Below are positions 26,401 through 35,062 of a stretch of 64,000 nt of DNA, one piece after another. The stretch comes from Vibrio sp. RE88 (GTDB taxonomy: Bacteria > Pseudomonadota > Gammaproteobacteria > Enterobacterales > Vibrionaceae). The position numbers were made by a program, and so were the translations under genes. Each line of letters starts with the position of its first letter. The stretch's first letter is position 1. Under the pieces are notes generated by a model. The model was not told where the DNA came from and did no database searches. It saw only the letters and a list, made by a program, of their open reading frames with translations. The stretch spans positions 1-64,000 of the forward strand of contig NZ_VTYQ01000014.1 in the NCBI RefSeq assembly GCF_013113835.1, written 5' to 3'.

Positions 26401-28260
26401 CTTTTCTGTCTGCTCTAACTCTGCTTCAATTTGTTTAATGTGCTTTTTGAATGGCTGGTAGGCTTTTTCATCCTGCAGCAATGTCAGTAGCTGCTGGTTC
26501 AGTGATTCACGTTGCTGCTGAAGTGTCGTCAACATGCCATCAACACTCACCACATCAACGTAATGCTGCTGACGCAGAGCCATTGTCGCGCCCACCTGGC
26601 TTTTTACTTCAGCCAACAAACCTAGCAGCACATTCGCTTGTTCTTTAGGCGCAAGCTTTATCTTGCCAACCAGGTCGGTAATCACCACTTTCTGCTGCTC
26701 TAGGCTTTGAGAGGCGTGACTTTGCAATTGCTGAACTTTGGCAAACTCATCAATGATTTTATCTGCGGTCGCCATCAGTTCGTTAATGGCGGTTCCGATA
26801 CCCAGCGCATAGTCGTGACTCAACCAATGGTAATGATCGAGCGTGCCTTGGCACTGCTTGAGCAACATCTCATAGGCCGCTTGTGTCACATCTTCTGTTT
26901 GCGCTAACTGGCACACCGAGAGAACGGATGACAGAGCGCGCACCAGTTCCGCATTACCCAGATTAAACAGTGGACTACTGCCATCGGTTTGGGCGTGAAT
27001 ATTGGCGTAATGCTCCGTAGTTGAGAATGGGGTATCCCACACTCGCAAAGGGTGAATAGTGGAAGCTTCCGCATTTTCAGACAGTTGGAATACCAGCAGC
27101 CGCCCATCAGGATATAGGCTAAAACCGTGGCTTTCCAATGGCGCGGCAAACTGTTTCTCTATCATGTTGTAGGTGAAGGCAACATAGTAGCCTTGCAACA
27201 TATTAAAGAAGAAATACAGGATATCTTCGCCATTTGGCGACACGACTTTCTGGAAAAACTGCAAATGCTGCCAAGGCATATCGAATTGTTTATGCTCACC
27301 ATTCGCTAGCACGTAGCCGTTTGAATATAAAATACCATGCTCTTCCGGCAAGGCTTTCGCGCTGGCGCTCAGCGCATCCGTTCGGACCACGGATTGAGTG
27401 AGAGGGTTATAAACAAAATAGCGATCATTGCGCTCACGATTAGGGCGAATCTTCAATGCGATCAACTCACCGATAAACGCATAATGAATGTGTGCATCCG
27501 CCACACTTTGGTGATGATCTTCCACTTCCTCGCGGTAAATGCCTTTGCCATCATCGGTATTGTCTTCGATCTTAATCGTTAGATCGCCGCCAATACATTC
27601 AACAAACAACTTGTCAGCAATAGAAACATGAGGGTGGTTGCCCATAACGTGATCATCACGTGTTGTGGCGATCCAATCGAAATCGTGTTGAACAGTCTCA
27701 GTGAGAGATGCATGCCCCGCAGAGTCCAAATACTCAATGGAGTTGGCATTGATCTGAAAGCGAAACACTTTGCGATCTTCTACCCGCATACCAATTTGAA
27801 ACGCTATATAAAGAGTGCTTTCCTGGCGTGAAATCTGAGACAAACGGGCATCACGGTAATAAGTAAATAGCTCAGTGAATTCGTGTTGGAAGCGAGCGTC
27901 TTGGAGAAAACTGTTGTCTAGCGAGGTGGGCTCAACACGAAAAGTCCCCTCATTTTCATGCAATTGATAGAGGCCAAACACGTCCTGCAACGCAGGAACG
28001 GCCTTCATTCCAACGTGCACTTGATAACCAAACAGCAGTTGCTGATTGACCTGGGCCATGTCGATGGGGATACAACGTGCGTCCGTTTGAACATTCGTCT
28101 TACCGACCAGTTTGAGTTCCTGACCGCCGAAGACTTGTTGACGCTGCTGATTAAAAGAGTGTGTGAGCGATTTTAATTGTTGGCCTTGTTGAGACAAACG
28201 AGATTTTAGTACCTCGTATGCGCCACCTTCACTCACAGCTTTCTGAGTCGAATCTGACAT
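23395..28260 (-). CDS. Giant coiled-coil AAA+ ATPase of unknown function
   Basis: A 1621-residue protein. Residues ~1-450 are beta-rich with repeated short strands and no recognised motif. Residues ~520-930 are mostly coiled coil rich in Gln and Leu. A second beta-rich insert lies near 950-1040, then a helical region. The AAA+ module spans about 1240-1530: Walker A PPGYGKTT (1268-1275), Walker B LLYLDD (Asp1335-Asp1336, where DE is usual), sensor 1 Asn1383 in VVMAGNP and a sensor-2-like Arg in GSYRN (1514-1518). Similar large proteins are labelled 'DNA repair ATPase' in databases as I recall, but nothing seen here shows a DNA role. There are no membrane segments. Its context (flotillin, OB-fold membrane protein, PLD, TelA) suggests a membrane-remodelling or envelope stress ATPase. 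Confidence 0.85.
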   Translation of the reverse strand: MSDSTQKAVSEGGAYEVLKSRLSQQGQQLKSLTHSFNQQRQQVFGGQELKLVGKTNVQTDARCIPIDMAQVNQQLLFGYQVHVGMKAVPALQDVFGLYQLHENEGTFRVEPTSLDNSFLQDARFQHEFTELFTYYRDARLSQISRQESTLYIAFQIGMRVEDRKVFRFQINANSIEYLDSAGHASLTETVQHDFDWIATTRDDHVMGNHPHVSIADKLFVECIGGDLTIKIEDNTDDGKGIYREEVEDHHQSVADAHIHYAFIGELIALKIRPNRERNDRYFVYNPLTQSVVRTDALSASAKALPEEHGILYSNGYVLANGEHKQFDMPWQHLQFFQKVVSPNGEDILYFFFNMLQGYYVAFTYNMIEKQFAAPLESHGFSLYPDGRLLVFQLSENAEASTIHPLRVWDTPFSTTEHYANIHAQTDGSSPLFNLGNAELVRALSSVLSVCQLAQTEDVTQAAYEMLLKQCQGTLDHYHWLSHDYALGIGTAINELMATADKIIDEFAKVQQLQSHASQSLEQQKVVITDLVGKIKLAPKEQANVLLGLLAEVKSQVGATMALRQQHYVDVVSVDGMLTTLQQQRESLNQQLLTLLQDEKAYQPFKKHIKQIEAELEQTEKTSHMAKLQQQLDGLRSDLQLVTEEVTDIETDDPTQATRILDLTTEISSLLNSVSAKLRSRSKGLQSEEAQAEFSAQFKLLGQSVSSAMEQATSPDDCDAQLAKLISQLDKLESRFADFDQFLAEIYAKRDEIQSTLDNHKQQLIAAQQRRVQNLLQAATVTMNSIDKRVAKFEDVAGLNSYFATDAMVLKLHQLSESIRQLGDSVKADSLDAKLKSLQDQSLRSLRDNQDIFEQGGKVLRLGKHRFSVNQQTLDLSLIEQQGELCTHISGTDFYQPIENEEFLQLQGVARLEVASESDIVYRAEYLAYLMVYSAEQNEADLSLNTLYQALAENRLAELVQRFAAPRYREGYVKGIHDSDAVKILSQLLPMYQKAGLLRFSQTARANALLWLLEHDESSVHEMRLKAVNAQLLREHLNASDAFNNLQQQLASDFSGQEADDSARYLIHLLAQKEGAIQVSQDALALSEDYLQFRRSLGWSPSAQSFSEQLNDHQQWLKAYTTQKEYGQAFVVESAAIALCNTQSALALESIDFSLQCTINGLLGEHDRLSNGELVVVLDDFIQRGESHRSQLVPQYESYLEHRTELLSEAKEQFRLEEFKPRPLTSFVRNKLISESYLPLIGDNFAKQMGTVGDSKRTDLMGMLLLISPPGYGKTTLIEYVAHKLGLVFMKINGPSIGHQATSLDPADAPDQNAAREIEKINLAFEMGNNVLLYLDDIQHTHPELLQKFISLCDGTRRIEGTWQGKTKTYDMRGKKFAVVMAGNPYTETGEAFRIPDMLANRADIYNLGDMLSDQKQAFELSFIENSLTSNSVLAPLATRDLNDLYRFVRMAQGESIALSEMSHSYSATEANEIVSTIQKLTQVQQTVLKVNQQYIQSAATADQYRVEPAFKLQGSYRNMNKLVEKISSVMTDDELNTLLQDHYQGEAQTLANGTEENLLKLAELRGNMTPEQMDRWQEIKQSYQRQQLMGDSEDRAGQVVQQLAMLNQHVARFGQESTNES

Positions 28261-28274
28261 AGTAATACCTGTTT

Positions 28275-28298
28275 ATCCCGCTTCTTCTGAAGCGGGAT
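28275..28298 (-). other. Intra-operon stem-loop between flotillin and ATPase genes
   Basis: A perfect 10-bp stem (ATCCCGCTTC with GAAGCGGGAT) closes an AGAA tetraloop in the 59-base gap between the two genes. There is no U-tract after it on the minus strand, so it is unlikely to be a strong terminator. It may protect the upstream mRNA end or mark a processing site, setting flotillin above ATPase expression. Confidence 0.65.
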
Positions 28299-28319
28299 TC
28301 TGTGAGAGAGTCTGTAACG

Positions 28320-30407
28320 CTACGCTTTGTTTTCTGGTGAGACGTCCAGCGAATTTTGAATTTTCTTCATTAACTCAGCGGCGCCACCATGCGAATTCAA
28401 CAAGCTAGCCAAAGCAACGTTACTTAGGTCACTGCTCTTTAGATTGGTATTTTCAAGGACGTCTTTGATGTCCTGAGGCAGGCTGCGATTGCCTTCCATG
28501 TAGTCAGAAACCAGCGGGTTAAGCACTTTTGACTCTTCAAATTTGCTGTCCATAGCGGCAGCATCCATGATGGTACGGCGAATCTGCTCCACCCCTTCAC
28601 CACCAAAGAGTTTGATGTCTGCGTCTGACAGTGCCTGAGCGATGGCCTTGGCATTTTCACCAACCACAGATTTCTGCGCGTCAATGCGTGCCATCTCAAG
28701 ATCTTTCTCTTGTTGCAACTGCATAACCCACTTGTCGTGCTCACGTGTATGCTCATCGTACTGCTGAGCCGCTTCAAAGCGTGCAGATTGTGCTTCCGCC
28801 TCAGCAAGACCTTTGGCACGCATTGCCTGAGCTTCCGCTTCACCGGCACTTTGTAGAGTAAACGCCTCCGCTTCACCCGTTTCACGAATGGCCTGCGCTC
28901 GTTCGCGATCGACTTCAACCTGAGCCAACCCAGTCGCGCTAATAAGTTCTTTCTCAGCTTGAGCCATTCGCTCTTTCGCAGCGGCTTCTTTGTCTTTAGC
29001 AATGAAACCAGCTTCCGCACGTTTCACAGCAACGATCTGATCCGCTTCCGCTTCACGCGACTTCACAGCCAGCTCATTTTCCGCTTCGCGGGTTTTCACT
29101 TTCAGCTCAGCTTCGTTTTCAATCAACAGGCGTTCAGCGCGCTCTTTAGCGGCATCTTTTTCTGCACGAGCGGCAACGAGGAGCTCTAATTGCGCCGCTT
29201 CTGCTGCTGCTTCAGCTTCCACCATGGTCACGCGCTTCTTACGGTTAACCTGTTCATTCACTCGTAAGTTCTCTGTTTCTTCTTCTTCACGAGCAATCTT
29301 ACGTTCGATTTCTACGCGCTGAGAACGAGTTTCCGCGACCGATTTCAGAGACTCCTCAACGGTGGTTTCTTTCTGCATTTCTTTTTCAACAACTTCAGTT
29401 GCAGTCCGAACTTTTTCAGTTTCCACTGAGCGAGTGAGTTCTTCTTCTTGAATCGCGACCTGACGCTGGTTAGCTATTCGCGTCATTTCCACTTCCATCT
29501 GCACACTTTCGCGTTTTTTCGCGACTTCTTCTTCGGTTTCCAACTTCGCGAGTTCAGTAATGCGTTGGTATTCCTCTTTCTTCTCTGCAGACAGGGCTTC
29601 TTCTTGTGCTTTGATGATGTCAACTTCACGCTGAGTGCGTGCTACACTTTCCTGCTCTTGCTTATCAAGCTGAAGGCGATTGGCTTCCGCCTCAACATTT
29701 TTCTTTTTGATCGTCGTACGCTCATCCTGACGAATAGCGTTGGTTTCTGTGTTTTTTTGTGCCGTAATCGCCGAGATTTTGCGAATACCTTCTACATCAA
29801 GAATGTTGTTCGGGTTATGGGCATCGAGCGCAGTTTGGTCAATCTTGTCGATAACAACGTCGTAGATCTTAAAACCGTCCATCTCACTGCCAATTACTTG
29901 AACAACAGCATCACGGAATGCGCGGCGGTTGGTCAGCAATTCTTCAAATTCAAACTGCTTCACTGCCGTTTTGAGAGCTTCAGAGAATTTCGGCTGGAAG
30001 TGCTCTTTCAGACGCTCTAAGTTTGACGCCTCATGAGCGGTAAATAGCTTTGCAACACGAACTATGTCTTCTTCTTCGTGGTTTACACCGATGTAGAAAT
30101 CGACTTTGAGATCCGCTCGAATGTTGTCGCGACAGTGCAACCCTTCGTACTCTTCCCCTTCCTGATCTTTGCGACCGCTACGAGTAACCGAGATCTTCTT
30201 ACGAGTGATGTCCATGTATTCAAACTGGTTGATCACAGGCCAGACAAATGTCCCCGTCAATGACGCGCGAGTACGTTCTAAGCCATTGACAATCAAGGCA
30301 TCCCCTTCTCCTCTAACCTTCTTGTATCGTGAAGTAAGAAAGATCAAAATCAGCAGTGCAACACCAACACCCACTGCTATAAAAATCACACTTGGGGAAA
30401 TTTCCAT
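28320..30407 (-). CDS. Flotillin family protein (YqiK-like)
   Basis: A 695-residue SPFH protein. A single membrane helix lies at about residues 7-25, followed by the SPFH/band-7 domain to about residue 230 (GDALIVNGLERTRASLTGTFVWPV, then the AVVQVIGSEMDGFKIYDVVIDKID region). A long coiled coil rich in Ala, Glu and Lys fills about 240-600, with flotillin-type EA repeats (EAEAFTLQSAGEAEAQAMRA). Flotillins form large oligomeric cages in the inner membrane that organise lipid microdomains. In E. coli, yqiK pairs with yqiJ as here. The start has CAGGAG upstream. Partners to the ATPase/PLD/TelA genes are inferred from the operon. Confidence 0.93.
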   Translation of the reverse strand: MEISPSVIFIAVGVGVALLILIFLTSRYKKVRGEGDALIVNGLERTRASLTGTFVWPVINQFEYMDITRKKISVTRSGRKDQEGEEYEGLHCRDNIRADLKVDFYIGVNHEEEDIVRVAKLFTAHEASNLERLKEHFQPKFSEALKTAVKQFEFEELLTNRRAFRDAVVQVIGSEMDGFKIYDVVIDKIDQTALDAHNPNNILDVEGIRKISAITAQKNTETNAIRQDERTTIKKKNVEAEANRLQLDKQEQESVARTQREVDIIKAQEEALSAEKKEEYQRITELAKLETEEEVAKKRESVQMEVEMTRIANQRQVAIQEEELTRSVETEKVRTATEVVEKEMQKETTVEESLKSVAETRSQRVEIERKIAREEEETENLRVNEQVNRKKRVTMVEAEAAAEAAQLELLVAARAEKDAAKERAERLLIENEAELKVKTREAENELAVKSREAEADQIVAVKRAEAGFIAKDKEAAAKERMAQAEKELISATGLAQVEVDRERAQAIRETGEAEAFTLQSAGEAEAQAMRAKGLAEAEAQSARFEAAQQYDEHTREHDKWVMQLQQEKDLEMARIDAQKSVVGENAKAIAQALSDADIKLFGGEGVEQIRRTIMDAAAMDSKFEESKVLNPLVSDYMEGNRSLPQDIKDVLENTNLKSSDLSNVALASLLNSHGGAAELMKKIQNSLDVSPENKA

Positions 30408-30435
30408 TAACCAACTCCTGTTGTAAAATTTTTGA

Positions 30436-31050
30436 TTATTTTTTTGCTATTACGTAGCGACGAGATTCGGCCTCTCTGGCCACAATGATCACCTCATCAC
30501 CGTATTCAATATCAATATCTTGCTCGGTCACTGCATCGAGTAAGTATTCGTTGCCATTCTGTACAACCATGACTTCGCCAATCTCAGAAGTGACTTTGCT
30601 GCTATGCACCCTTGCAGCCAAGCCCACATACTCAACCTGAGCAAAGGCTTTTTTCTTATCAAACAGCGGACTTAAGGGGTTCAAGAGCCAAGCTGCAATC
30701 ATTAAAGCGAAATACGCAGTGAAAGGGACAGAGATGAGATTTGCTGCAATGAGAAGCCCGTCGTTCCACCAGCTTTGGGTCCATTGTGAGGTGTAAAAAG
30801 ACAAAACCGTCGCAACAAAAAAACTACTACACAGCGCCACCATAAGCGGCACTTTGGACAGCACTGGTGGTAACAAAAGCCCTGAGCCAGGAAGGTTATC
30901 GAAATCAAACAGATCAAGCTCTGCCGTGGCACTTTCAACAACGTTGAACACCAGATCAATCAACATCACCACTAAAAACAGCAAAAAGGGCACAAAAAAG
31001 ATACTGGTGGGAAAAGCCATCAGCTCAGATAGGAAGTCATTCAAAGTCAT
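30436..31050 (-). CDS. YqiJ-like membrane protein with C-terminal OB-fold
   Basis: A 204-residue protein with hydrophobic segments at about residues 15-38, 66-85 and 96-122, and a soluble C-terminal domain (about 137-204) with the Gly-rich beta pattern of NfeD/YqiJ OB-folds (VGLAARVHSSKVTSEIGEV, then DIEYGDEVIIV). NfeD-type proteins accompany SPFH proteins and are thought to anchor or regulate them. It is the first gene of the operon, 28 bases before the flotillin gene. No strong ribosome binding site is seen before the ATG. Confidence 0.85.
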   Translation of the reverse strand: MTLNDFLSELMAFPTSIFFVPFLLFLVVMLIDLVFNVVESATAELDLFDFDNLPGSGLLLPPVLSKVPLMVALCSSFFVATVLSFYTSQWTQSWWNDGLLIAANLISVPFTAYFALMIAAWLLNPLSPLFDKKKAFAQVEYVGLAARVHSSKVTSEIGEVMVVQNGNEYLLDAVTEQDIDIEYGDEVIIVAREAESRRYVIAKK

Positions 31051-31371
31051 AGACGTTACTTAGTTTTCAAAGCATCAGGTCGATGCAGAATTTATTTATA
31101 TAAATACTTATAAATAATTTAGAGACACATTCAGAATACTTAACCAACAGAGTGAATAAAAACTATTTGCATCATTATATGACTAACTTCATAAAAACCA
31201 TTTAAATCATAAACTTTTCATACAATCACTTTTCACTGTTCGCTTCAGCTAAGCCAATTTGAAGAAGCGACTCACTGCTAACACTTACTCTATAAAATGA
31301 GCGAATCTCTTTCCGCTGGCAGAGGATTCACGTATCCTAAGCCGCAATAAAATCAGACGAAGAAGTTACCC
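31051..31371. other. Divergent intergenic region between the flotillin operon and mutS
   Basis: A 321-base AT-rich region without an open frame. It must hold the promoters for the leftward five-gene operon and for mutS. The stretch at 31090-31125 is very rich in TATAAA-like hexamers on both strands, which is why no single -10 can be chosen. I see no convincing binding site for a named regulator. Confidence 0.5.
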
Positions 31372-33936
31372 GTGAAAGCTGAACAAAAACACACTCCCAT
31401 GATGCAGCAGTACCTCAAATTGAAGGCTGAAAATCCGGATATATTGCTGTTCTATCGAATGGGAGATTTCTATGAGCTTTTTTATGACGATGCCAAGCGT
31501 GCATCTCAGTTACTTGATATCTCGCTGACCAAACGTGGAGCCTCCGCTGGAGAACCCATTCCTATGGCTGGTGTTCCGTTTCATGCGGTAGAAGGGTATC
31601 TGGCTAAGCTCGTTCAGCTCGGTGAATCAGTGGCTATCTGTGAGCAGATTGGCGACCCAGCCACCAGTAAAGGACCGGTGGAACGCCAAGTCGTTCGTAT
31701 TGTGACGCCGGGTACAGTCACTGACGAAGCACTGCTCTCGGAACGGATTGATAACCTCATCGCGGCGATTTATCACCACGATGGTAAATTTGGTTACGCC
31801 ACACTGGATGTGACCTCTGGCCGCTTCCAACTGATGGAACCGGAAACCGAAGAAGCGATGGCGGCAGAACTGCAACGTACCGCCCCTCGTGAACTGCTCT
31901 TTCCAGAAGACTTCGAACCAGTAGAATTGATGGCTGCACGTAACGGTAATCGTCGTCGCCCGGTGTGGGAGTTCGAACTGGATACCGCTAAACAGCAGTT
32001 AAACCAGCAGTTTGGTACTCGTGATTTGGTTGGTTTCGGCGTGGAACAGGAACATCTAGGGCTATGCGCCGCTGGCTGTCTGATCCAGTACGTGAAAGAC
32101 ACACAGCGTACCGCTCTGCCTCATATCCGCTCCCTAACTTATGATCGTCAGGATCATTCCGTCATTCTCGACGCGGCCACTCGTCGCAATCTGGAGATCA
32201 CTCAGAACTTAGCGGGCGGGACTGACAATACACTCGCCGAGGTCATTGATCATACTGCGACGCCTATGGGTAGCCGAATGTTGAAACGTTGGCTTCATCA
32301 GCCAATGCGTGACATCAGTACGCTCAACCATCGCCTAGACGCGATCAGTGAACTGAAAGAACTGACTCTGTTTACTGACTTACACCCAACTCTCAAACAA
32401 ATTGGCGACATCGAGCGTATCTTGGCGCGTCTTGCTTTGCGCAGCGCCCGCCCTCGTGACATGGCGCGCTTACGCCATGCTATGCAGCAATTGCCTGAAT
32501 TGGCAGAGACAATGGGCACACTTGCTCACCCTTACCTCACCAAGCTAGGGCAATATGCGGCGCCACAAGAAGCCGTTTGTGAGCTGCTTGAACGTGCCAT
32601 TAAAGAGAACCCACCGGTGGTGATCCGAGACGGTGGCGTGATTGCTGAAGGGTACAATGCCGAGCTCGACGAATGGCGAAAACTCGCCGATGGTGCGACT
32701 GAGTATCTGGAAAAAATGGAACAGGATGAACGTGAACGCCATGGCATCGATACGCTCAAAGTCGGCTACAACAATGTTCACGGATTCTTCATCCAAGTCA
32801 GCCGCGGACAAAGCCACCTAGTACCTCCGCACTATGTGCGCCGTCAAACGTTGAAAAATGCAGAGCGCTACATCATTCCTGAGCTGAAAGAGCACGAAGA
32901 TAAGGTTCTTAATTCCAAATCTAAGGCACTGGCGCTTGAGAAACAGTTATGGGAAGAACTATTTGATCTTTTAATGCCTCACTTAGAAAAGCTGCAGAAT
33001 TTGGCCTCCGCTATTTCCCAAATAGATGTGCTGCAAAACCTTGCAGAGCGGGCGGACAGCTTAGATTACTGCAGACCTGTGATGAGTCAAGAGCCTGGTA
33101 TTCACATCCAGTCAGGGCGCCACCCTGTCGTTGAGCAAGTGATGGATGAACCTTTTATTGCCAATCCGATAGAGCTCAATCCACAGCGTAAGATGCTGAT
33201 CATCACCGGCCCGAACATGGGCGGTAAATCAACCTACATGCGCCAGACTGCCCTGATTGCGCTAATGGCCCATATCGGTTCTTACGTACCGGCTGAATCG
33301 GCTCAAATTGGTTCGATCGATCGCATCTTTACCCGTATTGGGGCATCCGATGATCTTGCCTCTGGCCGTTCTACTTTCATGGTAGAGATGACTGAAACGG
33401 CTAACATCCTCCACAATGCGACGACCAATAGTCTAGTACTGATGGATGAAATCGGTCGAGGCACCAGTACTTACGATGGTCTTTCTCTCGCTTGGGCGAG
33501 TGCCGAATGGTTGGCAAAAGAGCTTGGTTCAATGACCTTGTTTGCCACCCACTACTTTGAGCTGACCGAGCTGCCAAACCAGATTCCTCATTTAGCGAAC
33601 GTCCACCTAGATGCGGTGGAACATGGCGATACCATAGCCTTCATGCACGCCGTTCAAGAAGGTGCAGCGAGCAAATCGTACGGCCTTGCTGTGGCAGGGC
33701 TGGCTGGTGTGCCAAAGAGTGTCATTAAAAATGCCCGAGCAAAACTGACTCAGCTTGAGCAACTCAGTCAAGGAGAAAGCAGCTGCGTCACCAGCAGTGC
33801 GGTCGATATTGCTAATCAACTGAGCCTGATTCCAGAGCCAAGCGAAGTGGAAGAAGCTCTTTCTGGCATCGACCCTGATGATTTAACGCCACGTCAGGCA
33901 CTGGAAGAGTTGTACCGATTGAAAAAGTTGCTGTGA
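31372..33936 (+). CDS. mutS: DNA mismatch repair protein MutS
   Basis: An 854-residue mismatch sensor. The N-terminal mismatch-binding domain has the FYRMGDFYELF motif with the Phe-x-Glu wedge (GDFYELF). The C-terminal ABC-type ATPase has Walker A GPNMGGKST, the LMDEIGRGTSTYDG Walker B/signature region and the ATHYFELT loop. Length equals E. coli MutS (853). The start is GTG; alignment with homologs at TPMMQQYLKLKA supports it. The gene is monocistronic and ends in a terminator shared with lptG. Confidence 0.98.
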   Translation: MKAEQKHTPMMQQYLKLKAENPDILLFYRMGDFYELFYDDAKRASQLLDISLTKRGASAGEPIPMAGVPFHAVEGYLAKLVQLGESVAICEQIGDPATSKGPVERQVVRIVTPGTVTDEALLSERIDNLIAAIYHHDGKFGYATLDVTSGRFQLMEPETEEAMAAELQRTAPRELLFPEDFEPVELMAARNGNRRRPVWEFELDTAKQQLNQQFGTRDLVGFGVEQEHLGLCAAGCLIQYVKDTQRTALPHIRSLTYDRQDHSVILDAATRRNLEITQNLAGGTDNTLAEVIDHTATPMGSRMLKRWLHQPMRDISTLNHRLDAISELKELTLFTDLHPTLKQIGDIERILARLALRSARPRDMARLRHAMQQLPELAETMGTLAHPYLTKLGQYAAPQEAVCELLERAIKENPPVVIRDGGVIAEGYNAELDEWRKLADGATEYLEKMEQDERERHGIDTLKVGYNNVHGFFIQVSRGQSHLVPPHYVRRQTLKNAERYIIPELKEHEDKVLNSKSKALALEKQLWEELFDLLMPHLEKLQNLASAISQIDVLQNLAERADSLDYCRPVMSQEPGIHIQSGRHPVVEQVMDEPFIANPIELNPQRKMLIITGPNMGGKSTYMRQTALIALMAHIGSYVPAESAQIGSIDRIFTRIGASDDLASGRSTFMVEMTETANILHNATTNSLVLMDEIGRGTSTYDGLSLAWASAEWLAKELGSMTLFATHYFELTELPNQIPHLANVHLDAVEHGDTIAFMHAVQEGAASKSYGLAVAGLAGVPKSVIKNARAKLTQLEQLSQGESSCVTSSAVDIANQLSLIPEPSEVEEALSGIDPDDLTPRQALEELYRLKKLL

Positions 33937-33944
33937 TAAACAGT

Positions 33945-33972
33945 AAAACGGCTGCCGATGGCAGCCGTTTTT
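33945..33972. terminator. Bidirectional terminator between mutS and lptG
   Basis: A 12-bp perfect stem AAAACGGCTGCC/GGCAGCCGTTTT with a 3-base loop and T-runs on both strands, between convergent genes. Confidence 0.88.
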
Positions 33973-33988
33973 ATTTCAGAAGTCGTGT

Positions 33989-35059
33989 TTAGAGCTTTCT
34001 TCGCAAGAGAGCTAGCGCCACTGTCAGGAAGACAATACTTGGCATCACAGCACCAAAAACTGGTGGGATACTGTAAACCAGACTGAGTGGACCAAAGAAC
34101 TCACTAGAGATATAGAAGGTAAAACCCGCCACTACACCAGATAGGATACGTGCCCCCATGGTAACACTACGTAGCGGTCCAAAGATAAACGACAGCGCCA
34201 TCAACATCATAACGGCAATGGAAAACGGTTGAGTCACTTTGCGCCACAGAGCCAGCTCATAACGCGAAGCATCCTGCTCTGAAGCTTTCAAATACGTCAC
34301 GTAATCATAAAGACCACTGAGTGATAACTCTTCGGGTTTCACTGTCACGACAGCGAGCTTGTCAGGCGCTAAAGAGGTCGTCCAACGATACTCAGGCAAA
34401 CTGGTTTTGGTGATTTCCACTTCATCCGCCATTTCAGTCAACTGCACATCTTTCATCACCCAAGTGTTGTCAGATAAGTAATCCACTTCGGCTGCATGCA
34501 CCACACTTTCCAACTGTTTGTCGTCGTTGTAGCGCCACATGCTCAAACCGTATAGCTTATCGTCTTCAACTTTACCGATAAAGATAAAATCGTTGGCATC
34601 CCGGGCCCACACTCCAGTCCGCACTGACATAATGGCACCACCAGATGTGGTAAACGCACGCAGATCGCGCGCCATTTTCTGTGCCTGAGGTGCGCCCCAT
34701 TGACCAAGCAAAGTCACAAGAACCATCAGAGGCACTGCCGTTTTCAAGACCGACAGGCCGATATCCAGCTTGGAATAGCCAGCAGCCTGCATCACCACCA
34801 ACTCGGAACTTGACGCCAGCATACCTAGTCCAATCAAAGCACCTAGCAAAGCCGCCATTGGGAAGAACATTTCGATATCACGCGGAATACTTAGTAACAC
34901 GTAAAACAAGGCTTGCAGCAAGTCATAACTGCCCTGCCCCACTTTACGTAGCTGTTCAACGTATTTGATGATGGCAGACAGGCCAACAAAGGTCGCCAAT
35001 ACGAGCGACGTCGTGGCGATAATGGTTCTGCCAATATAAAGATCGAGAATTTTAAACAC
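33989..35059 (-). CDS. lptG: LPS export ABC transporter permease LptG
   Basis: A 356-residue permease of the LptB2FG complex that extracts lipopolysaccharide from the inner membrane and pushes it along the LptA bridge. Six membrane helices surround a periplasmic beta-jellyroll domain (about 130-265), the YjgQ layout. The start is GTG, three bases after the lptF stop, so translation is coupled. Order lptF-lptG as in E. coli. Confidence 0.95.
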   Translation of the reverse strand: MFKILDLYIGRTIIATTSLVLATFVGLSAIIKYVEQLRKVGQGSYDLLQALFYVLLSIPRDIEMFFPMAALLGALIGLGMLASSSELVVMQAAGYSKLDIGLSVLKTAVPLMVLVTLLGQWGAPQAQKMARDLRAFTTSGGAIMSVRTGVWARDANDFIFIGKVEDDKLYGLSMWRYNDDKQLESVVHAAEVDYLSDNTWVMKDVQLTEMADEVEITKTSLPEYRWTTSLAPDKLAVVTVKPEELSLSGLYDYVTYLKASEQDASRYELALWRKVTQPFSIAVMMLMALSFIFGPLRSVTMGARILSGVVAGFTFYISSEFFGPLSLVYSIPPVFGAVMPSIVFLTVALALLRRKL

Positions 35060-35062
35060 GGC

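Noticed and set aside
29448..30020. 190-codon frame opposite the flotillin gene
   Set aside because: Antisense to a gene rich in Ala/Glu/Lys codons, which makes long Phe/Leu-rich mirror frames; no ribosome binding site.
21583..31050. Calling the five-gene operon a mobile island or phage-defence system
   Set aside because: No integrase, transposase, direct repeats or tRNA target is seen; base composition does not obviously differ. It is reported as an unexplained operon instead.
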